A DNA stretch of 64,000 nucleotides, from NCBI GenBank assembly GCA_024760905.1, contig CM045737.1, positions 12,761,226-12,825,225 on the forward strand, given 5' to 3'. Below, one piece after another: positions 20,305 to 31,020 of this stretch (within the stretch, counting starts at the first letter, position 1; each line of letters starts with the position of its first letter). Under the pieces are notes generated by a model that did not search any database, was not told the origin of the DNA, and saw nothing but the letters and a program-made list of their open reading frames with translations. The DNA is from Plotosus lineatus. Taxonomy: Eukaryota > Chordata > Actinopteri > Siluriformes > Plotosidae. Both the position numbers and the translations under genes were made by a program.

Positions 20305-21115
20305 TACACGGATCCCTCACTTTCAGCGGTAAATTGGGACTGAGATCCCGCCGCAACCGTCGAATTCCGCGAGGTAGGATCAACAACACCCCCCTGACTG
20401 ACGTATAATATCAATAAACACATATTCAATGCAGGGGGCAGTAGTGGTCTAGTGGTATAGGGCGCTGGATCGCTGATCCAAAGGTTGGGGGTTCGAGTCC
20501 AACTCTCCACAAGGTTGTCACTGTCCCCACCCACCCCCCCCCCCAGTGCAGCTAACTGGGTTATCAAAGGCCGGCCATGTCTCTCACTGTCTATGGTGTG
20601 AGGCTGTAAAAGAACCATTGCTGACTTTCGTAAAGAGTAGCTGCAAAGCCATCGGCGTGTTTCCGCCCTGCGATGGCCTGGCGAGCTGTCCAGGGTGTAC
20701 TCTCCTCGCCCGAAGTTGTCTGGGATGGGCATCAGCCTCCCCGCAACCCAAATTAGGATTAAGCGGTTACAGAAAATGAACTGAACTGAACATATTCAAT
20801 GCTATAAATGCGTATAATAACAATTAAACATTCAATAAGAATGCGTATGCGTGCGCACACTCAGATGCGCACCTCACATAAAAATGTAAGTAGGTTTGTT
20901 GAGGGTTTTGGGTTGTTTTTTTGTTTTTGTTTATTTTAGGGGAGGGTTTTTTTTTGCATAATTGGTCTTGTTTTACGGCATTTTGCTTAACTTTATTTAC
21001 ATTCTTCTTTAATGTCCTTATTTTTTAATTTGATGAATATTTAAAAAAAAAAAAAAAAAACGCGAAGCACTGAAGCCGCATGAATTGAAGCGTGAAGTAG
21101 CGAGGGATCCCTGTA
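20305..21115 (-). mobile_element. M1 MITE, reverse orientation, with SINE inside
   Basis: TACACGGATCCCTCACTTTC at the low end and GTAGCGAGGGATCCCTGTA at the high end, TA on both sides. The interior matches M1 reversed (ATATTCAATGCTATAAATGC, GAGGGTTTTGGGTTGTTTTT). An S1 SINE is inserted at 20433-20789. Confidence 0.85.
20433..20789 (+). mobile_element. S1 SINE, full length, 13-bp TSD inside M1
   Basis: Best-preserved S1 copy: head GTGGTCTAGTGGTATAGGGC and GGTTCGAGTCC (near-consensus B box), a C-rich tract, body, tail and CTGAACTGAA end. ACATATTCAATGC at 20420-20432 is repeated at 20790-20802. Insertion into M1 dates it after the MITE. Confidence 0.9.
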
Positions 21116-21179
21116 CATAAATTACCATCAAATTTAATAATTACCTGAAGTGTTGGGGGGGATGGGGGATGGGGGGTGC

Positions 21180-21420
21180 GTTGCGGTGCAGTGGTGTAGT
21201 GGTTAGCACATCCACCTCACAGCAAAAAAGGTTCAATTCCCAGCTCGGGTGCTTCTGTGCGGAGTTTGCATGTTCTCCTTGTGCTTGCATGGGCTTCCTC
21301 CAGGTACCCCGGTTTCCTCCTACAGTCCAAAGACATGCATAGTAGGTTAATTGGCTGTTCCAAATCACCCTTAGGTGTGAGAGTGAGAATGCATGTTTGT
21401 GTGAGTGTTGTGCAAGAAAA
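21180..21420 (+). mobile_element. S3 SINE, 3'-incomplete
   Basis: Head GTGGTGTAGTGGTTAGCACA and GGTTCAATTCCC, then TGCATGTTCTCCTTGTGCTT and AAAGACATGCATAGTAGGTT. The shared tail is missing. Confidence 0.8.
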
Positions 21421-21470
21421 TGAAAAATGGTTTGCATGATGGTTGATACCATACGCATGTCCATAATTTG

Positions 21471-21474
<4 letters not shown>

Positions 21475-21558
<84 letters not shown>
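21475..21558. repeat. (TC)n(AC)n compound microsatellite
   Basis: A CT run followed directly by a CA run. Confidence 0.97.
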
Positions 21559-21559
<1 letters not shown>

Positions 21560-22745
21560 GAGTGTCTCCCCATGGAGTCAGATTTACATATGTTTATTTC
21601 TTCCAACACTGTTGGTCTCTAGGGATCCACCAGGGTCAAGCACTCACAGAAGAAACCAAGGAATTCTCCTGGAATTCTTCTCACCACAGATATAAACACT
21701 CGTTTGAGAGCTGTGTTCTTCTGTCCCCTGTGTAAAGAACACATGGGTTCATTATGGCCTCTCATATATGTAACTTACAGTGGAGCACATGGAACCTAAT
21801 TGCTATTTCTGTATCTTGTATCTGTTGAACTGATTTGACTTTGCTAAAGATTGGTGTGGGTGTGGCTTTGCTTCATATAAGTAAGCACTGAAGTCAAAAA
21901 CCAAACTTAAGAGGAGGTCATGACTGGAGACATCATTGGAGGAGGACACAGCTGGGACTTTATACAGTCATACATATAACATTAACTCAACCACGCATAC
22001 AGTAGCCGTTTTTCTCATCAGGTTCCCACTCCAGTTTTGATCGATTTGAAGAGAATGTTCATTCCATTACTTTTGAGGTTGGCGTGTGGGCTGGGTTTGG
22101 AAACACTAATAGGCCTATGTGTGGGCTGAACAATGCCTGGTGTTTCTAGGAGTCTCCATGAGTCTAGTGTGGTTACAGAGTTCATTCTCTTCACTACATG
22201 AACTCCACAGTTGTGGTCAATTTCTAGTAAAATTCAAGAGAACTTCATTGTAAGAGCCCTCTTACCAAGTACTGCAAATCCACTGTGGATTTAGTGCTGG
22301 GAAAATTTTCTCGCGGGAAAGAGAGACTGACGAGGGGTGAAATTGGAATCTTTTAGCAGTGTGCATCAGGCAGATGGCTGCTTGCCCAACACTGAGTTTT
22401 CATAGCCTCTCACAATAATATTTCAAAATAAATGCTGCATGTGACTTCACCTCCAACATTCAGTGCTTATTGGTGTGTTGGTGTGTCAGGGGAGCTCATG
22501 CCTGTCACACCATTCTGGTCTTCACACATAAATATAATATTCACCCAAGCACACAGTCATGCAACGTCAGCACTAATATCTTCATGTAAAACCAATAAAC
22601 TCACTACCTTTCTCCATAGTTGAAGCCTCTACCTGACGTAGGAGGAGCTCATATTTAAACAGAGTGCTCTGAGTGGTCAATCGAGTTATGACCTGTTTCT
22701 CTTCACTGTCTAAAAAAACCCTTTTAGTGTGCAAGTGCTATCTTA
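21560..22745. other. Unassigned sequence
   Basis: Mixed-composition DNA without a recognised repeat or coding motif. Small open frames here lack family features. Confidence 0.45.
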
Positions 22746-22889
22746 TACAAGGTGACCCAAGAAACCTTCGACATTTCAAAGGTTAAAAGAGGATGTTAAA
22801 GAGAATTAAATTAAATGAAACTTCGTTCAGTACAGTTTTATTCACAATTCTTGTGATTTCAGTAAGACAGTTTGAAGATCGTTGGAAGT

Positions 22890-23107
22890 GCTGAGGGAGA
22901 TGTTTCCAGATTGTGGTGGAATTGGGTGGCTGGCCTGTTACCTTGACCTCACCCCTCGTGATATTTTTTCTCTAATCAAAGGGTTTAATCATCGACCCCA
23001 AACTCTTGAAGCTCTTAAGGTTGCTATTTGACAGGAGAAAGTTGATGTTCCACCTGACATTCCCCATGGAGCCATTCCAGCCTTCAGAAATCACCTCAAA
23101 GCATGTA
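22890..23107 (+). pseudogene. Mariner-like transposase C-terminal remnant
   Basis: Translation near 22937-23107 gives WPVTLTSPLVIFFL, then GFNHRPQTLEALKVAI and a stop-interrupted block EKVDVPPDIPHGAIPAFRNH ending LKACI. This parallels the end of mariner-like DDE transposases (WPPRSPDLTPxDFFLWG, then KxxxPRTLEELK). In-frame stops and loss of upstream sequence show it is dead. The family is inferred from motif order. Confidence 0.55.
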
Positions 23108-23272
23108 TAAATTTATATTTGCATTTAGCAGACACTCTTATCCAGCGCAGCTTACAGAGGAGCTTTAAAGTCACTATCAGTGGAATATATTCTTAAACTG
23201 GTTTGTTAGAAAATAGAATAAGTATACCATCAGTCAAACTTAGTCAGTAGGTGCTATGTGTGTGTCTGGGAG

Positions 23273-23276
<4 letters not shown>

Positions 23277-23314
<38 letters not shown>

Positions 23315-23315
23315 A
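23277..23315. repeat. (TG)n microsatellite
   Basis: A short TG tract between the transposase remnant and the LINE remnant. Confidence 0.93.
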
Positions 23316-23339
23316 CAGCATAGTGCTTATCTAATAAGT

Positions 23340-23870
23340 ACTGCTGAAAAAGGTAAGTTTTCAGCCGTCGTTTGAAGAGACCCAGTGACTCAGCTGTCCG
23401 GACGTCCAAAGGAAGTTCATTCCACCACCTTGGATCCAGAACAGAGAAGAGTTTAGATGCATTTTTCCCTTGGGAGAAGGAGGGAACAGTCTAGCGGTGC
23501 TAGAGGATCTGAAAGAACGTGGTGCAGTGCGGTGTGTGATAAGTTCTTTGAGGTAGGAGGGTACAGGTCCATTTTTGGATTTGTAGCTTAGCATCAGTGT
23601 TTAAAAATCTAATGTGAGCAGCTACAGGAAGCCAGTGGAGAGATCATAGCAGTGGTGTGGTGTAGGAAAATTTGGGAAGGTTGGCAACAAGCCATGCAGC
23701 TGCATTCTGGATTAGCTGCAGAGATCAAATAGTGCTCAAAGATAGACCTGCCAGGAGTGAGTTGCAGTAACCTAGTCTTGAGATGACAAGAGATTGAATA
23801 AGTATTTGAGTGGCCTTAGTAGAAAGAAATGGATCAATCCTTCAGATGTTAAAGAGACTTTATAGACAAT
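23340..23870 (-). mobile_element. L2/CR1-type LINE C-terminal remnant
   Basis: Minus strand 23361-23594 encodes YKSKNGPVPSYLKELITHRT followed by AxRSFRSS. This recalls the C-terminus of L2/CR1-like LINEs (NGxAPSYLxDLLT ... RSLRSS). Sequence to 23870 (GAGATGACAAGAGATTGAAT) resembles the adjoining part of such elements. Frameshifted, with no 3' end recognised. Confidence 0.5.
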
Positions 23871-24056
23871 GATATGTCTCAATATGAAGGATGTTGTAGT
23901 TCAAACATTATATATAAAAACTGTATTAATTGAAGTGTCGTGTGTGCAAATAATGCTATTTGAAATTTATTCTTGAAATTTGGGAGGTTTTTTGTTTGTT
24001 TGTTTGTTTTAGATCACTCTATATATACTATACAGGTATGTATGACGTCGCAAATC

Positions 24057-24240
24057 CTTATCTCAGCTGACTCTGGGCAAAGGTATATTACATCCTGAGC
24101 AACTTGGGCCAGAACACAAACAACCATTTACACTTACACTCATACTTCAGTGCAGTTTGAAACAACCAATTAGCCTAATGTGCACGTCCTTTGACTGTGG
24201 GAAGAAACCGAACTACCCAGAGGCCGTGTCTGAGACTTCA
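24057..24240 (-). mobile_element. S3 SINE, partial, minus strand
   Basis: TCTCAGCTGACTCTGGGCAA, CAACCAATTAGCCTAATGTG and GACTGTGGGAAGAAACCGAA are S3 tail and body blocks in reverse order. Confidence 0.72.
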
Positions 24241-24297
24241 AATCAGGACCATCTTGCACTTCCTTCAATCGTTAAAAATTCAAACAACAAAAATAAC

Positions 24298-25839
24298 TAC
24301 AGTGGGCCCCCACTTTTCCCGATGCTTTGGTTTCGGCCCGTCCCACGGATCAAGAAAATCTGAGAGTTATTGACGCAGTTTTAAAACCCTATGTATGATA
24401 TTACATACGCTAAAATATGCTTCTTAAACACATTCTATAGACAGTCTTACTCATTAATATAGTTATAATGTGGTAAAATGTAGTAATGATTAAGATAAAA
24501 CTTTTTAATTTTGCACTGTGATAATATTTATGAATACAGTGAGTCGTTGACTTCCGACCGCTTTTAGTTCCGGCAGACCGGTCGTAAATCAATCTGGTCG
24601 TATGTCGACTTTCCATCCAAATACACTCACAGCAAACAAAAACAGATGAATAAATCTTTCGCATTTAAATCTATACATCTATTTTCAAGTCCACGTCACT
24701 GTGACACGCAGCGGAGAGCCAATCCTTTCTGTACTCCACTGTGTGGGCGGGTCTGATAGCATCAAACTCCAATTTTATTGGATTATAACAACAGCCACAG
24801 ACTTGTTGCACGTGTTGTTTGAGTAAAGAGATAAATTTCCCTCGTTTTGATCAGCTCATTTCCACGAAGCGAAGCACAGCAGGCAAGCAAACACAACCCG
24901 CAGACCAGCTGATTGCCAAAACTTGGGATGCGCTTCCTGTCACATAAACACTGCAACGTATGAGTCCAATAAAATTAGAGTTTCAAGGTATCGGGCCCGC
25001 CCACACAGAAAGGACTGGCTCTCTGCTTCGCGCCACAGTGACGTGGCATTGAAAGTAGATGAATATATTTGCTCTGAGCAGTTATAAAGTGAAGCTGCAT
25101 CATTTCCTGCTTGGCCTTTTAAGATGCTGGTGCTGCCAGCAGCGCAAACAACCATCATACACAACACTCGCACTGCACTGCCATGAGTCATGCTTCACGA
25201 CTTTTGCGGTCGTAAAGTCCATCAGACGTAACTCGCATAGGTCGTAAGTCGACAACTCACTGTAAATAAAGTGCTAAGGCTCCTTACCAGAAGCTAGAGA
25301 AGTTGCAGGGCATTTGAGTGACGTCATAGGGCTTAAGTAATCATTAAAAACACACTAAAAAACTTCACAATTCAAGCTTTCCGCCACTGGCTAAATTTGA
25401 ATCACGTGCCAGTAACTTACGGGTTTGCCGCTAATCCGGAAGTATAATAATAATGTAGTAAAATGTAGTAATGTTTAAGTAAAAACTTTTAATTTTGTAC
25501 TGTGGTAATATTTATGAATAAATGAAGCACTTAGGCTCCTTACCAGAAGCTAGAGAAGATGCATGGTGTTTGAGTGACATCATAGGGATTAAATAATCAT
25601 TAAAAACACTAAAAAAAAATTTACTTCGGAATTCATGCAATTACGTTGATAACTTGTGCACGAAGGAGAGTAAAAGAGGTGTACACATCATCTGCAACCA
25701 ATCAGCAGGAGGGAGAAACAAAAGATTTCAGCCATTGGCTGAATTTGAATCACGTGCCAGTTACTTCCGGGTTTGTCGCCAATTCGCGAGTAAGCAGGGG
25801 TGCAAGCGCCGAACCGCAAATGGGCAAGGGCTTATTGTA
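24298..25839 (+). mobile_element. P3: pogo/Tigger-like element containing P4
   Basis: Left end TACAGTGGGCCCCCACTTTT and the reverse complement of the right end, TACAATAAGCCCTTGCCCAT, share TACA-T--GCCC-and a CGGTTTCGGC / GGTTCGGCGC block. TA flanks both. It contains a complete nested element and an internal tandem duplication (about 24470-25457 without P4, against 25458-25790). No coding capacity seen. Confidence 0.6.
24537..25262 (+). mobile_element. P4: nested TA-target element with hAT-derived core
   Basis: Ends CAGTGAGTCGTTGACTTCCG and GTCGTAAGTCGACAACTCAC-TG are inverted repeats flanked by duplicated TA (24535-24536, 25263-25264). The host repeat copy at 25510-25535 shows the unoccupied site. 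The core (about 24650-24970) is the same sequence as the interior of the hAT at 39800-40150, followed by an inverted partial copy of itself (24970-25060). Confidence 0.72.
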
Positions 25840-26052
25840 CAGGTTGTTTGTGAACGCAGTTTGCATGTAACATCGACAGGAAAACATGTGCTAAGCTGTG
25901 GGGAATTCGTGCATGTGACATTTGTAGTAATAGGTATCTGGTAATTGCAGTTTTACAGGTGAGGGACCTGCAGTGGACTACAGTAAGATTCGTGAACGGT
26001 GTACGTGTTTGGGAGGCTGGAAAGGTTTAAAAGCAAATCTCTGTCGCATATT

Positions 26053-26379
26053 AGGGCCTAATTAGGGTCACAGGGAGGCTGTCGCCCATCACGGCTGACG
26101 CCGGGAGAGGGCAGAGTACACCCTGGACAGCTCGCCAGGCCATCGCAGGACAGAAACAGGCTGATGGCTTTGCAGCTACTCTTGTTGAAAGTCAGCAATG
26201 GTTCTTTTACATGAACCTCTCACCATAGACAGTAAGAGACATGGCCGGCCTTTGATAACCCAGTTAGCTGTACTGGGGGGGGGGGGGGCAACAGTGACAA
26301 CCCATTGAAAGTGGGGTTTGAACCCCCCAACCTTAGGATCAGTGATCCAGCAGCTTTATCACCAGGCCACCACTGCCCA
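26053..26379 (-). mobile_element. S1 SINE, minus strand, long G tract
   Basis: CCTAATTAGGGTCACAGGGA tail, GAGTACACCCTGGACAGCTC, AGCAATGGTTCTTTTACATG, G tract at 26275-26289, and the head ending CCAGGCCACCACTGCCCAT. Confidence 0.85.
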
Positions 26380-27136
26380 TATTTCAGTGGCCTTTTTATG
26401 TTTTTCTGTCGTCTGTTCAGCACTGTGCCTCAACTGTTCTTTTTTTTTCAAATGCTTTTTAACTAAATGTGGATTGGTTTGTTTTTCAAAACTTTCTCAT
26501 TTCATTCCTGTTGAATAACCTGAACACTGATGTGTTATTATAATACGTACCAATTTATAAGAATTTCACCACTTTTTTTTTTTTTTGTACCAAGAAAAGA
26601 ACTGAAAGATGTAAAGACTCTAATTATGAAGTAAGTAAACAGATTTTTTTTTTTTTTTTTAAACCAATGGGTACAAAATTCTTGGTAATTTAATATGTGC
26701 TACAGATGAGGTTGGTTCGTATTGTTTTAGTACTGGAATGTTCTTAAAAGTGTTCATAACTGTACTGGCCTCCACGCTCAGCAATGAAAATTGTGTGTGT
26801 GTGTGTGTGTGAATTGAATGGAATGCAACTCCTTCCAGTTTCCATCACTCTTAATGCAATGTCATTGAAATATGCAGAAAAAATATATAGATTTTTTTTT
26901 CTGGATAAAACATCAACTTAAAAAAAAAAAGGTTACGCGTCACTGAAACGACTTACTGCTGCAGGGACGTGTGTGAGTTTATGACGTTTGAGCGATGCCA
27001 GAGATTTTATACTGCATGAAATGTAGAAGAAAGTGCGGTTCATTAGGAGTTAACTGGCTTTAATAAATGCCACGAGGGCAGTAGGAGTGTTTTCACTGGG
27101 GATCATGATTAGCCGTGTCAAATAATGATTAGCAGT

Positions 27137-27184
<48 letters not shown>

Positions 27185-27425
27185 GTTAGCGCCCTTAGCA
27201 TACACGTTTATGAATGTACAGGGGAGTTTAATAAATACCAGGCTAAAAATCATCAGAGTTAAGAGCAGAACCTGAACACTTCCATCCACTACAAAAAAAA
27301 AGTTTTGATTTTTTTTTTTTTCTGACCATCTTACACTGTTGACATTTTAAGATGCCTCTGATGCATAGAACTCAATTTTATAAATATACACTGAGATAAT
27401 CTTTAGCATAACAGTGCATCATGCT
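26380..27425. other. Unassigned AT-rich DNA with (TG)n and (CA)n tracts
   Basis: Simple tracts at about 26793-26811 (TG) and 27137-27181 (CA), plus several poly(T) runs. No gene or transposon end recognised. Confidence 0.5.
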
Positions 27426-27429
27426 TGTT

Positions 27430-27750
27430 CTGGGGAGCGCAGTAGCATGGTGGATAGAGCGTCCGCCCCACAATAAGCAGCTCCTGGGTTCGTTTCCGTG
27501 GTTGAGGTTCCTGTGTGGAGTTTGCATGTTCTCGCACGTATCATAGTGGTTAGCATATCTGCCTCACAGCAAGAAGGCGCTGGGTTCACGTCTCAGTCTT
27601 GGGTGTTTTTGTGTGGAGTTTGCATGTCTTCAGTGTTTGCGGGGTTAGTTCCAAGTACTTTATTTTCCTCCCACAGACCCCTAATCGTGTGTTGGCCCTT
27701 CAATGGTGTGGCAAGCTACTCAGGGTGACCCTGCCTTCGCCTTCAGTAAG
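27430..27750 (+). mobile_element. Two S3 SINE copies, one interrupted by the other
   Basis: A first head and body start at 27430 (GCGCAGTAGCATGGTGGATA, GGGTTCGTTTCC, GTTTGCATGTTCTC). At about 27535 a second head-body begins (CATAGTGGTTAGCATATCTG, GCTGGGTTCACGTCTCAG, GTGGAGTTTGCATGTC) and runs to the tail region ACTCAGGGTGACCCTGCC. Confidence 0.7.
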
Positions 27751-27804
27751 TAAATGATGTGCTCGACCGCTGTATTTAAAAGCATATTGTACACCATAAC
27801 AGTA

Positions 27805-28103
27805 GGGCAGTGGTGGCCTGGTGGTAAAAGGTCCTTGGATCGCTACTCCTAAGGTTGGAGGTTTGAGTCCCACTCTCCACAGGGTTGTCACTGTCCCCCC
27901 CCCCCCATTGCAGCCAACTGGGTTATCAAAGACTGGCCAGGTCTCTCACTGTCTATGGTGAGAGGTTCATGTAAAAGAACCATTGCTGACTTTCAACAAG
28001 AGTAGCTGCAAAGCCGTCAGCGTGTTTAGGCCCCTTGCTAAAGGGTTGTGTCAGGAAGGGCATCCAACGTAAAAACCTATGCCAAATCAAACATGCTAAT
28101 CAG
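27805..28103 (+). mobile_element. S2 SINE (RTE-tailed), tail truncated
   Basis: Complete S1-type head and body (GTGGCCTGGTGGTAAAAGGT, GGTTTGAGTCCC, C tract) leading into AAGGGTTGTGTCAGGAAGGG and CATCCAACGTAAAAACC, the RTE 5'-UTR block. The final RTE 3' block is missing. Confidence 0.8.
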
Positions 28104-28204
28104 TAATATGACTTCCATGAAGATCTTAAATTCAAATGAGAGTTCTCAAAATGTTAGCAATGTAGAGCCTCCATTTGCCTCAACATTCATTCATTTGTGG
28201 ACCA

Positions 28205-28540
28205 TCTTTGGGAGTAACGAGGATGGATAGGATCATGAATGAATACATCAGAGGAACAGCACATGTAAGATGTTTTGGAGACAAAGTCAGAGAGGCTAGA
28301 TTGAGATGGTTTGGACATGTACAGAGGAGGGATAGTGAGTATATTGGTAGTAGGATGCTGAGGTTGGAACTACCAGGCAGAAGGCCTAGAGGAAGACCAA
28401 AGAAGAGATTTATGGATGTGGTGAAGGAGGACATGAAGGTAAGTTGGCGTAAGAGATGATGCAGAGGATGGGGTGAAATGGAGGCAGATGATTCGCTGTG
28501 GCAACCCCTGAAGGGAACGTCTAAAAGGAAAAGAAAAAGA
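28205..28540 (+). mobile_element. RTE-type LINE 3' fragment
   Basis: Encodes [59 protein letters not shown], then a frame break near 28455 and GCGGCAACCCC-type end with an AAAAGAAAAAGA tail. Strongly 5'-truncated copy of the 5041-8168 family. Confidence 0.85.
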
Positions 28541-28559
28541 TGCAATTCTTCTTATGTCT

Positions 28560-28855
28560 TGTGGAAGCTGGAGCCTATCTCAGCCATCTGTGGGTGGAGG
28601 CAGGGTACAGCCTGAAGAGCTCGGCAGTCCATCGCAGAGCAAACACACACCATTATTTAGACTCACACCTTGGGGTAATTTGGAATAGCCAGTCAGGCTG
28701 ATGTACATGTCTTTGGATAGTGGAAGGAAAACAGAGTAGTCAGAGGAAACCCAAAAAAGTACAGCAAGAACATTCGAACTCCACGAGCCCGGGCCTCGAA
28801 CCATAGATCTTCAAGCTGTGTGACGGAGTGAAGTACTACACCACCATGCCACACT
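28560..28855 (-). mobile_element. S3 SINE, minus strand
   Basis: CTATCTCAGCCATCTGTGGG, CAGTCCATCGCAGAGCAAAC, GGGGTAATTTGGAATAGCCA, and head GGGCCTCGAACC ... CACCACCATGCC. The 3' tail is short. Confidence 0.77.
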
Positions 28856-29162
28856 GCTTCAGTATTCTTCTTCTGTTGCTCCTCATTGCATGCAAAAAAT
28901 TCCCAGTGGGCTGTTTCTTTTTTTCTTTTTTTTTTTAATTTCTGCTTTTTAAATTGTTGGTAGTTTTTTTTCCATCATTAATGTGTCCTGCGATGATCAG
29001 GCACAGGTTCAGGGTAAAGTTCCAGCTCAAGTTAATGGTTCATGTTGCTATTTTCCTTGCTAAACACATCTCATCTTATCTCATCATCTTCCGCTTAATC
29101 CAGAATCGGGTCGTGGGGGCAGCAGCCTAAGCAATGAGGTCCAGACGTCCCTCTCCCCAGCC

Positions 29163-29818
29163 CAGGGGTGCTGAATACGTTGGTCGCGAGCTACCAGTCG
29201 ATCTCAAAGGTAATACTGGTCGATCGCGAAAGTAGTACTGTATTGGTAAATAACATGATGCTAGAAAAAATAGACGTATACACATATTTTTCTGACCTCT
29301 AGCTCACCGCGTATGTGCAAACAACAGCATTAAGTACAGTACAGCGAAACAAGCTAGTCAGCGAGTTCCCTCCTATTTTAAGCCCTCGCTTTTTTTCTTA
29401 AAGTAAACAAAGCTTATCAAACATGAGTATGGATGCTGCAGCAAAGAAGACCAAGTATCACTTTCATACGGAATGGGAGGCGGACTTTTTTCCCCACGAT
29501 GTCATTTTGGAAGTGTGCTTGAGGCTGGCTGTCAGTAGCTACTGTCCGGACTATGCATCCCTGGCTGGTTCAACTCAGTGCACGTCATCAAAGTGAACTC
29601 AGATAGTTATAAAAAATGTTCATAGTTAATTGTGTTGTGTTGTGCAATATTGGCTCATGCGGTTATGCAAGGCACATAAACAGACATTTACACAAAAAAA
29701 ATTCCTCAATATACTTTAAAATAAATATACGTTTTTGCTTTTTTGTTGTGGGTTTGCATCTTTGTGACTTGGTCATTCTATAAGTAGCTTGCGTGCTGGA
29801 AAAGTGTGAGCACCCCTG
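29163..29818 (+). mobile_element. hAT element, complete ends, perfect 8-bp TSD
   Basis: Terminal repeats CAGGGGTGC and GCACCCCTG. The 8-bp duplication CCCCAGCC lies at 29155-29162 and 29819-29826. Subterminal TCGCGAGCTACCAGTCGATC matches the style of known vertebrate hAT elements. It retains the start of a transposase frame (29424-29541) but lacks the catalytic part, so it is an internal-deletion derivative. Confidence 0.88.
29424..29541 (+). pseudogene. hAT transposase N-terminal remnant
   Basis: ATG at about 29424 opens a frame reading MSMDAAAKKTKYHFHTEWEA followed by DFFPHDV. The KK-x-KYHFHxEWExDFFF pattern precedes the BED zinc finger in a family of vertebrate hAT transposases and their domesticated relatives. 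Here the frame stops soon after, before any intact finger. Confidence 0.6.
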
Positions 29819-30292
29819 CCCCAGCCACTTTCTCCAGCTCTTCCAAGGAGATACCGAGGCATTCCCAGATCAGCCGAGAAACGTAGTCCCTCCAGCACGT
29901 TCTAGGTCGACCCCAGACATGTTGAACATGCCCGAAACACCAAACCAGGAAGGTGTTCGGGAGGCATTCCTAACCAGATTCCGCCTCAACTGGCTTCTCT
30001 CAATGCAGAGGAGCAGTGGTTCTACTCTGAGCTCTCCCCGGATGGCTGAGCTTCTCACATTATCGCGAAGGGAGAGCCCAGCCACCCGGCGAAGGAAGCT
30101 GATTTCAGACGCTTGCATCCGAGACCTTGTTCTTTCGGTCACTACCCAAAGCTCGTGACCATAGGTGAGGGTTGGAACGTAAATCGACTGGTACATCGAG
30201 AGCTTTGCCTCGCGGCTCAGCGCCATCTTCACGCCGAACTAAACGCTGCTGAATTATTAGTATTGATTGTCACATAGTATAATGTTAATTTC

Positions 30293-30454
30293 AGGGATCC
30301 TAGCAAGGTTTAGAAAGAATAGAGGAAACTGGTTCAAGAAATAGAGGAAATGAAATATTTCAGCTGAGGGTCAAGGGGACCACAGGGCCCCTGAAGCTAA
30401 AAAAAAATTAAAAATAGCGGAATTCCGCTATATAGCAGAGATCTGGGATCCCTG
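30293..30454 (+). mobile_element. Short MITE-like element
   Basis: CAGGGATCC at the left and GGGATCCCTG at the right bound 160 bp that also contains the palindrome GCGGAATTCCGC. TAATTT lies on both sides. The interior is unlike M1. Confidence 0.4.
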
Positions 30455-30711
30455 TAATTTGATCATGGAACAAATTCAAAAAGCTCAGCCAAACAGGTAC
30501 CACCCAGATCACACCGACAATGAAGGACGGAGTGCGCCGATGATGCAAGTGCGCCAAAGGAGGAAATCAATGGACGGTGAATGCTACCAGATTTTATTCG
30601 ATTCTATTCATGCATCATAGGGCACTTCAAATTTTGCTTCCGATTCGAAAGTAAAAAATCGGAAATCTAGCTATTGTCCACAAGAACACATCTGCCAAGT
30701 TTAATTTGATC

Positions 30712-31020
30712 ATCTTTTCCTTTCGGCTATTCCCTTCAGGGGTCGCCACAGCAAACCATCCGCCTCCATCTCGCCCTGTCCTCTGCATCATCTTCTCTTC
30801 GACCAACAGTAGTCCAATTTCCATCAGCACCCTGTTGGTTGACAGCACTGATGGCGGTTGTTGTTAACCCGGGCCTCGACTGATCCGGTATGAGTTTAGA
30901 CTTTCTGGTTGGTATTTTGGCAAAAGTTTTACGCCAGATGCCCTTCCTGTCGCAACCCTCTGCATTTCTCCGGGATTGGGACCGGCGTAAGGGAGAGAGA
31001 CACTGGTTGACTTTTGGCAC
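30712..31020 (-). mobile_element. Short RTE derivative: 5' UTR fused to 3' end
   Basis: On the minus strand, ~240 bp equals the RTE 5' UTR (CCAGTGTCTCTC, TTGCGACAGGAAGGGCATCT, GTCAACCAACAGGGTGCTG). It jumps directly to the last ~60 codons' end (GAAGATGATGCAGAGGACAG ... GCTGTGGCGACCCCTGAAGG). About 2.8 kb of coding sequence is absent. The junction lies near 30800, in GGTCGAAGAGAAGATG. Confidence 0.85.

Larger units (their letters stand above)
29085..30240 (-). mobile_element. Rex3-like LINE 3' part, split by a hAT insertion
   Basis: Minus strand 29820-30232 encodes LSREAKLSMYQSIYVPTLTY, GHELWVVTERTRSRMQASEI, SFLRRVAGLSLRDNVRSSAI and EPLLLCIERSQL. The 3' end continues at 29085-29162 beyond the inserted hAT (29163-29818). 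The LINE family is the same as at 12206 and 37786. Confidence 0.78.

Noticed and set aside
20433..20520. tRNA gene
   Set aside because: The A and B boxes are those of a SINE head. There is no cloverleaf with an anticodon arm and the unit continues into a SINE body. Same for the heads of all other SINE copies.
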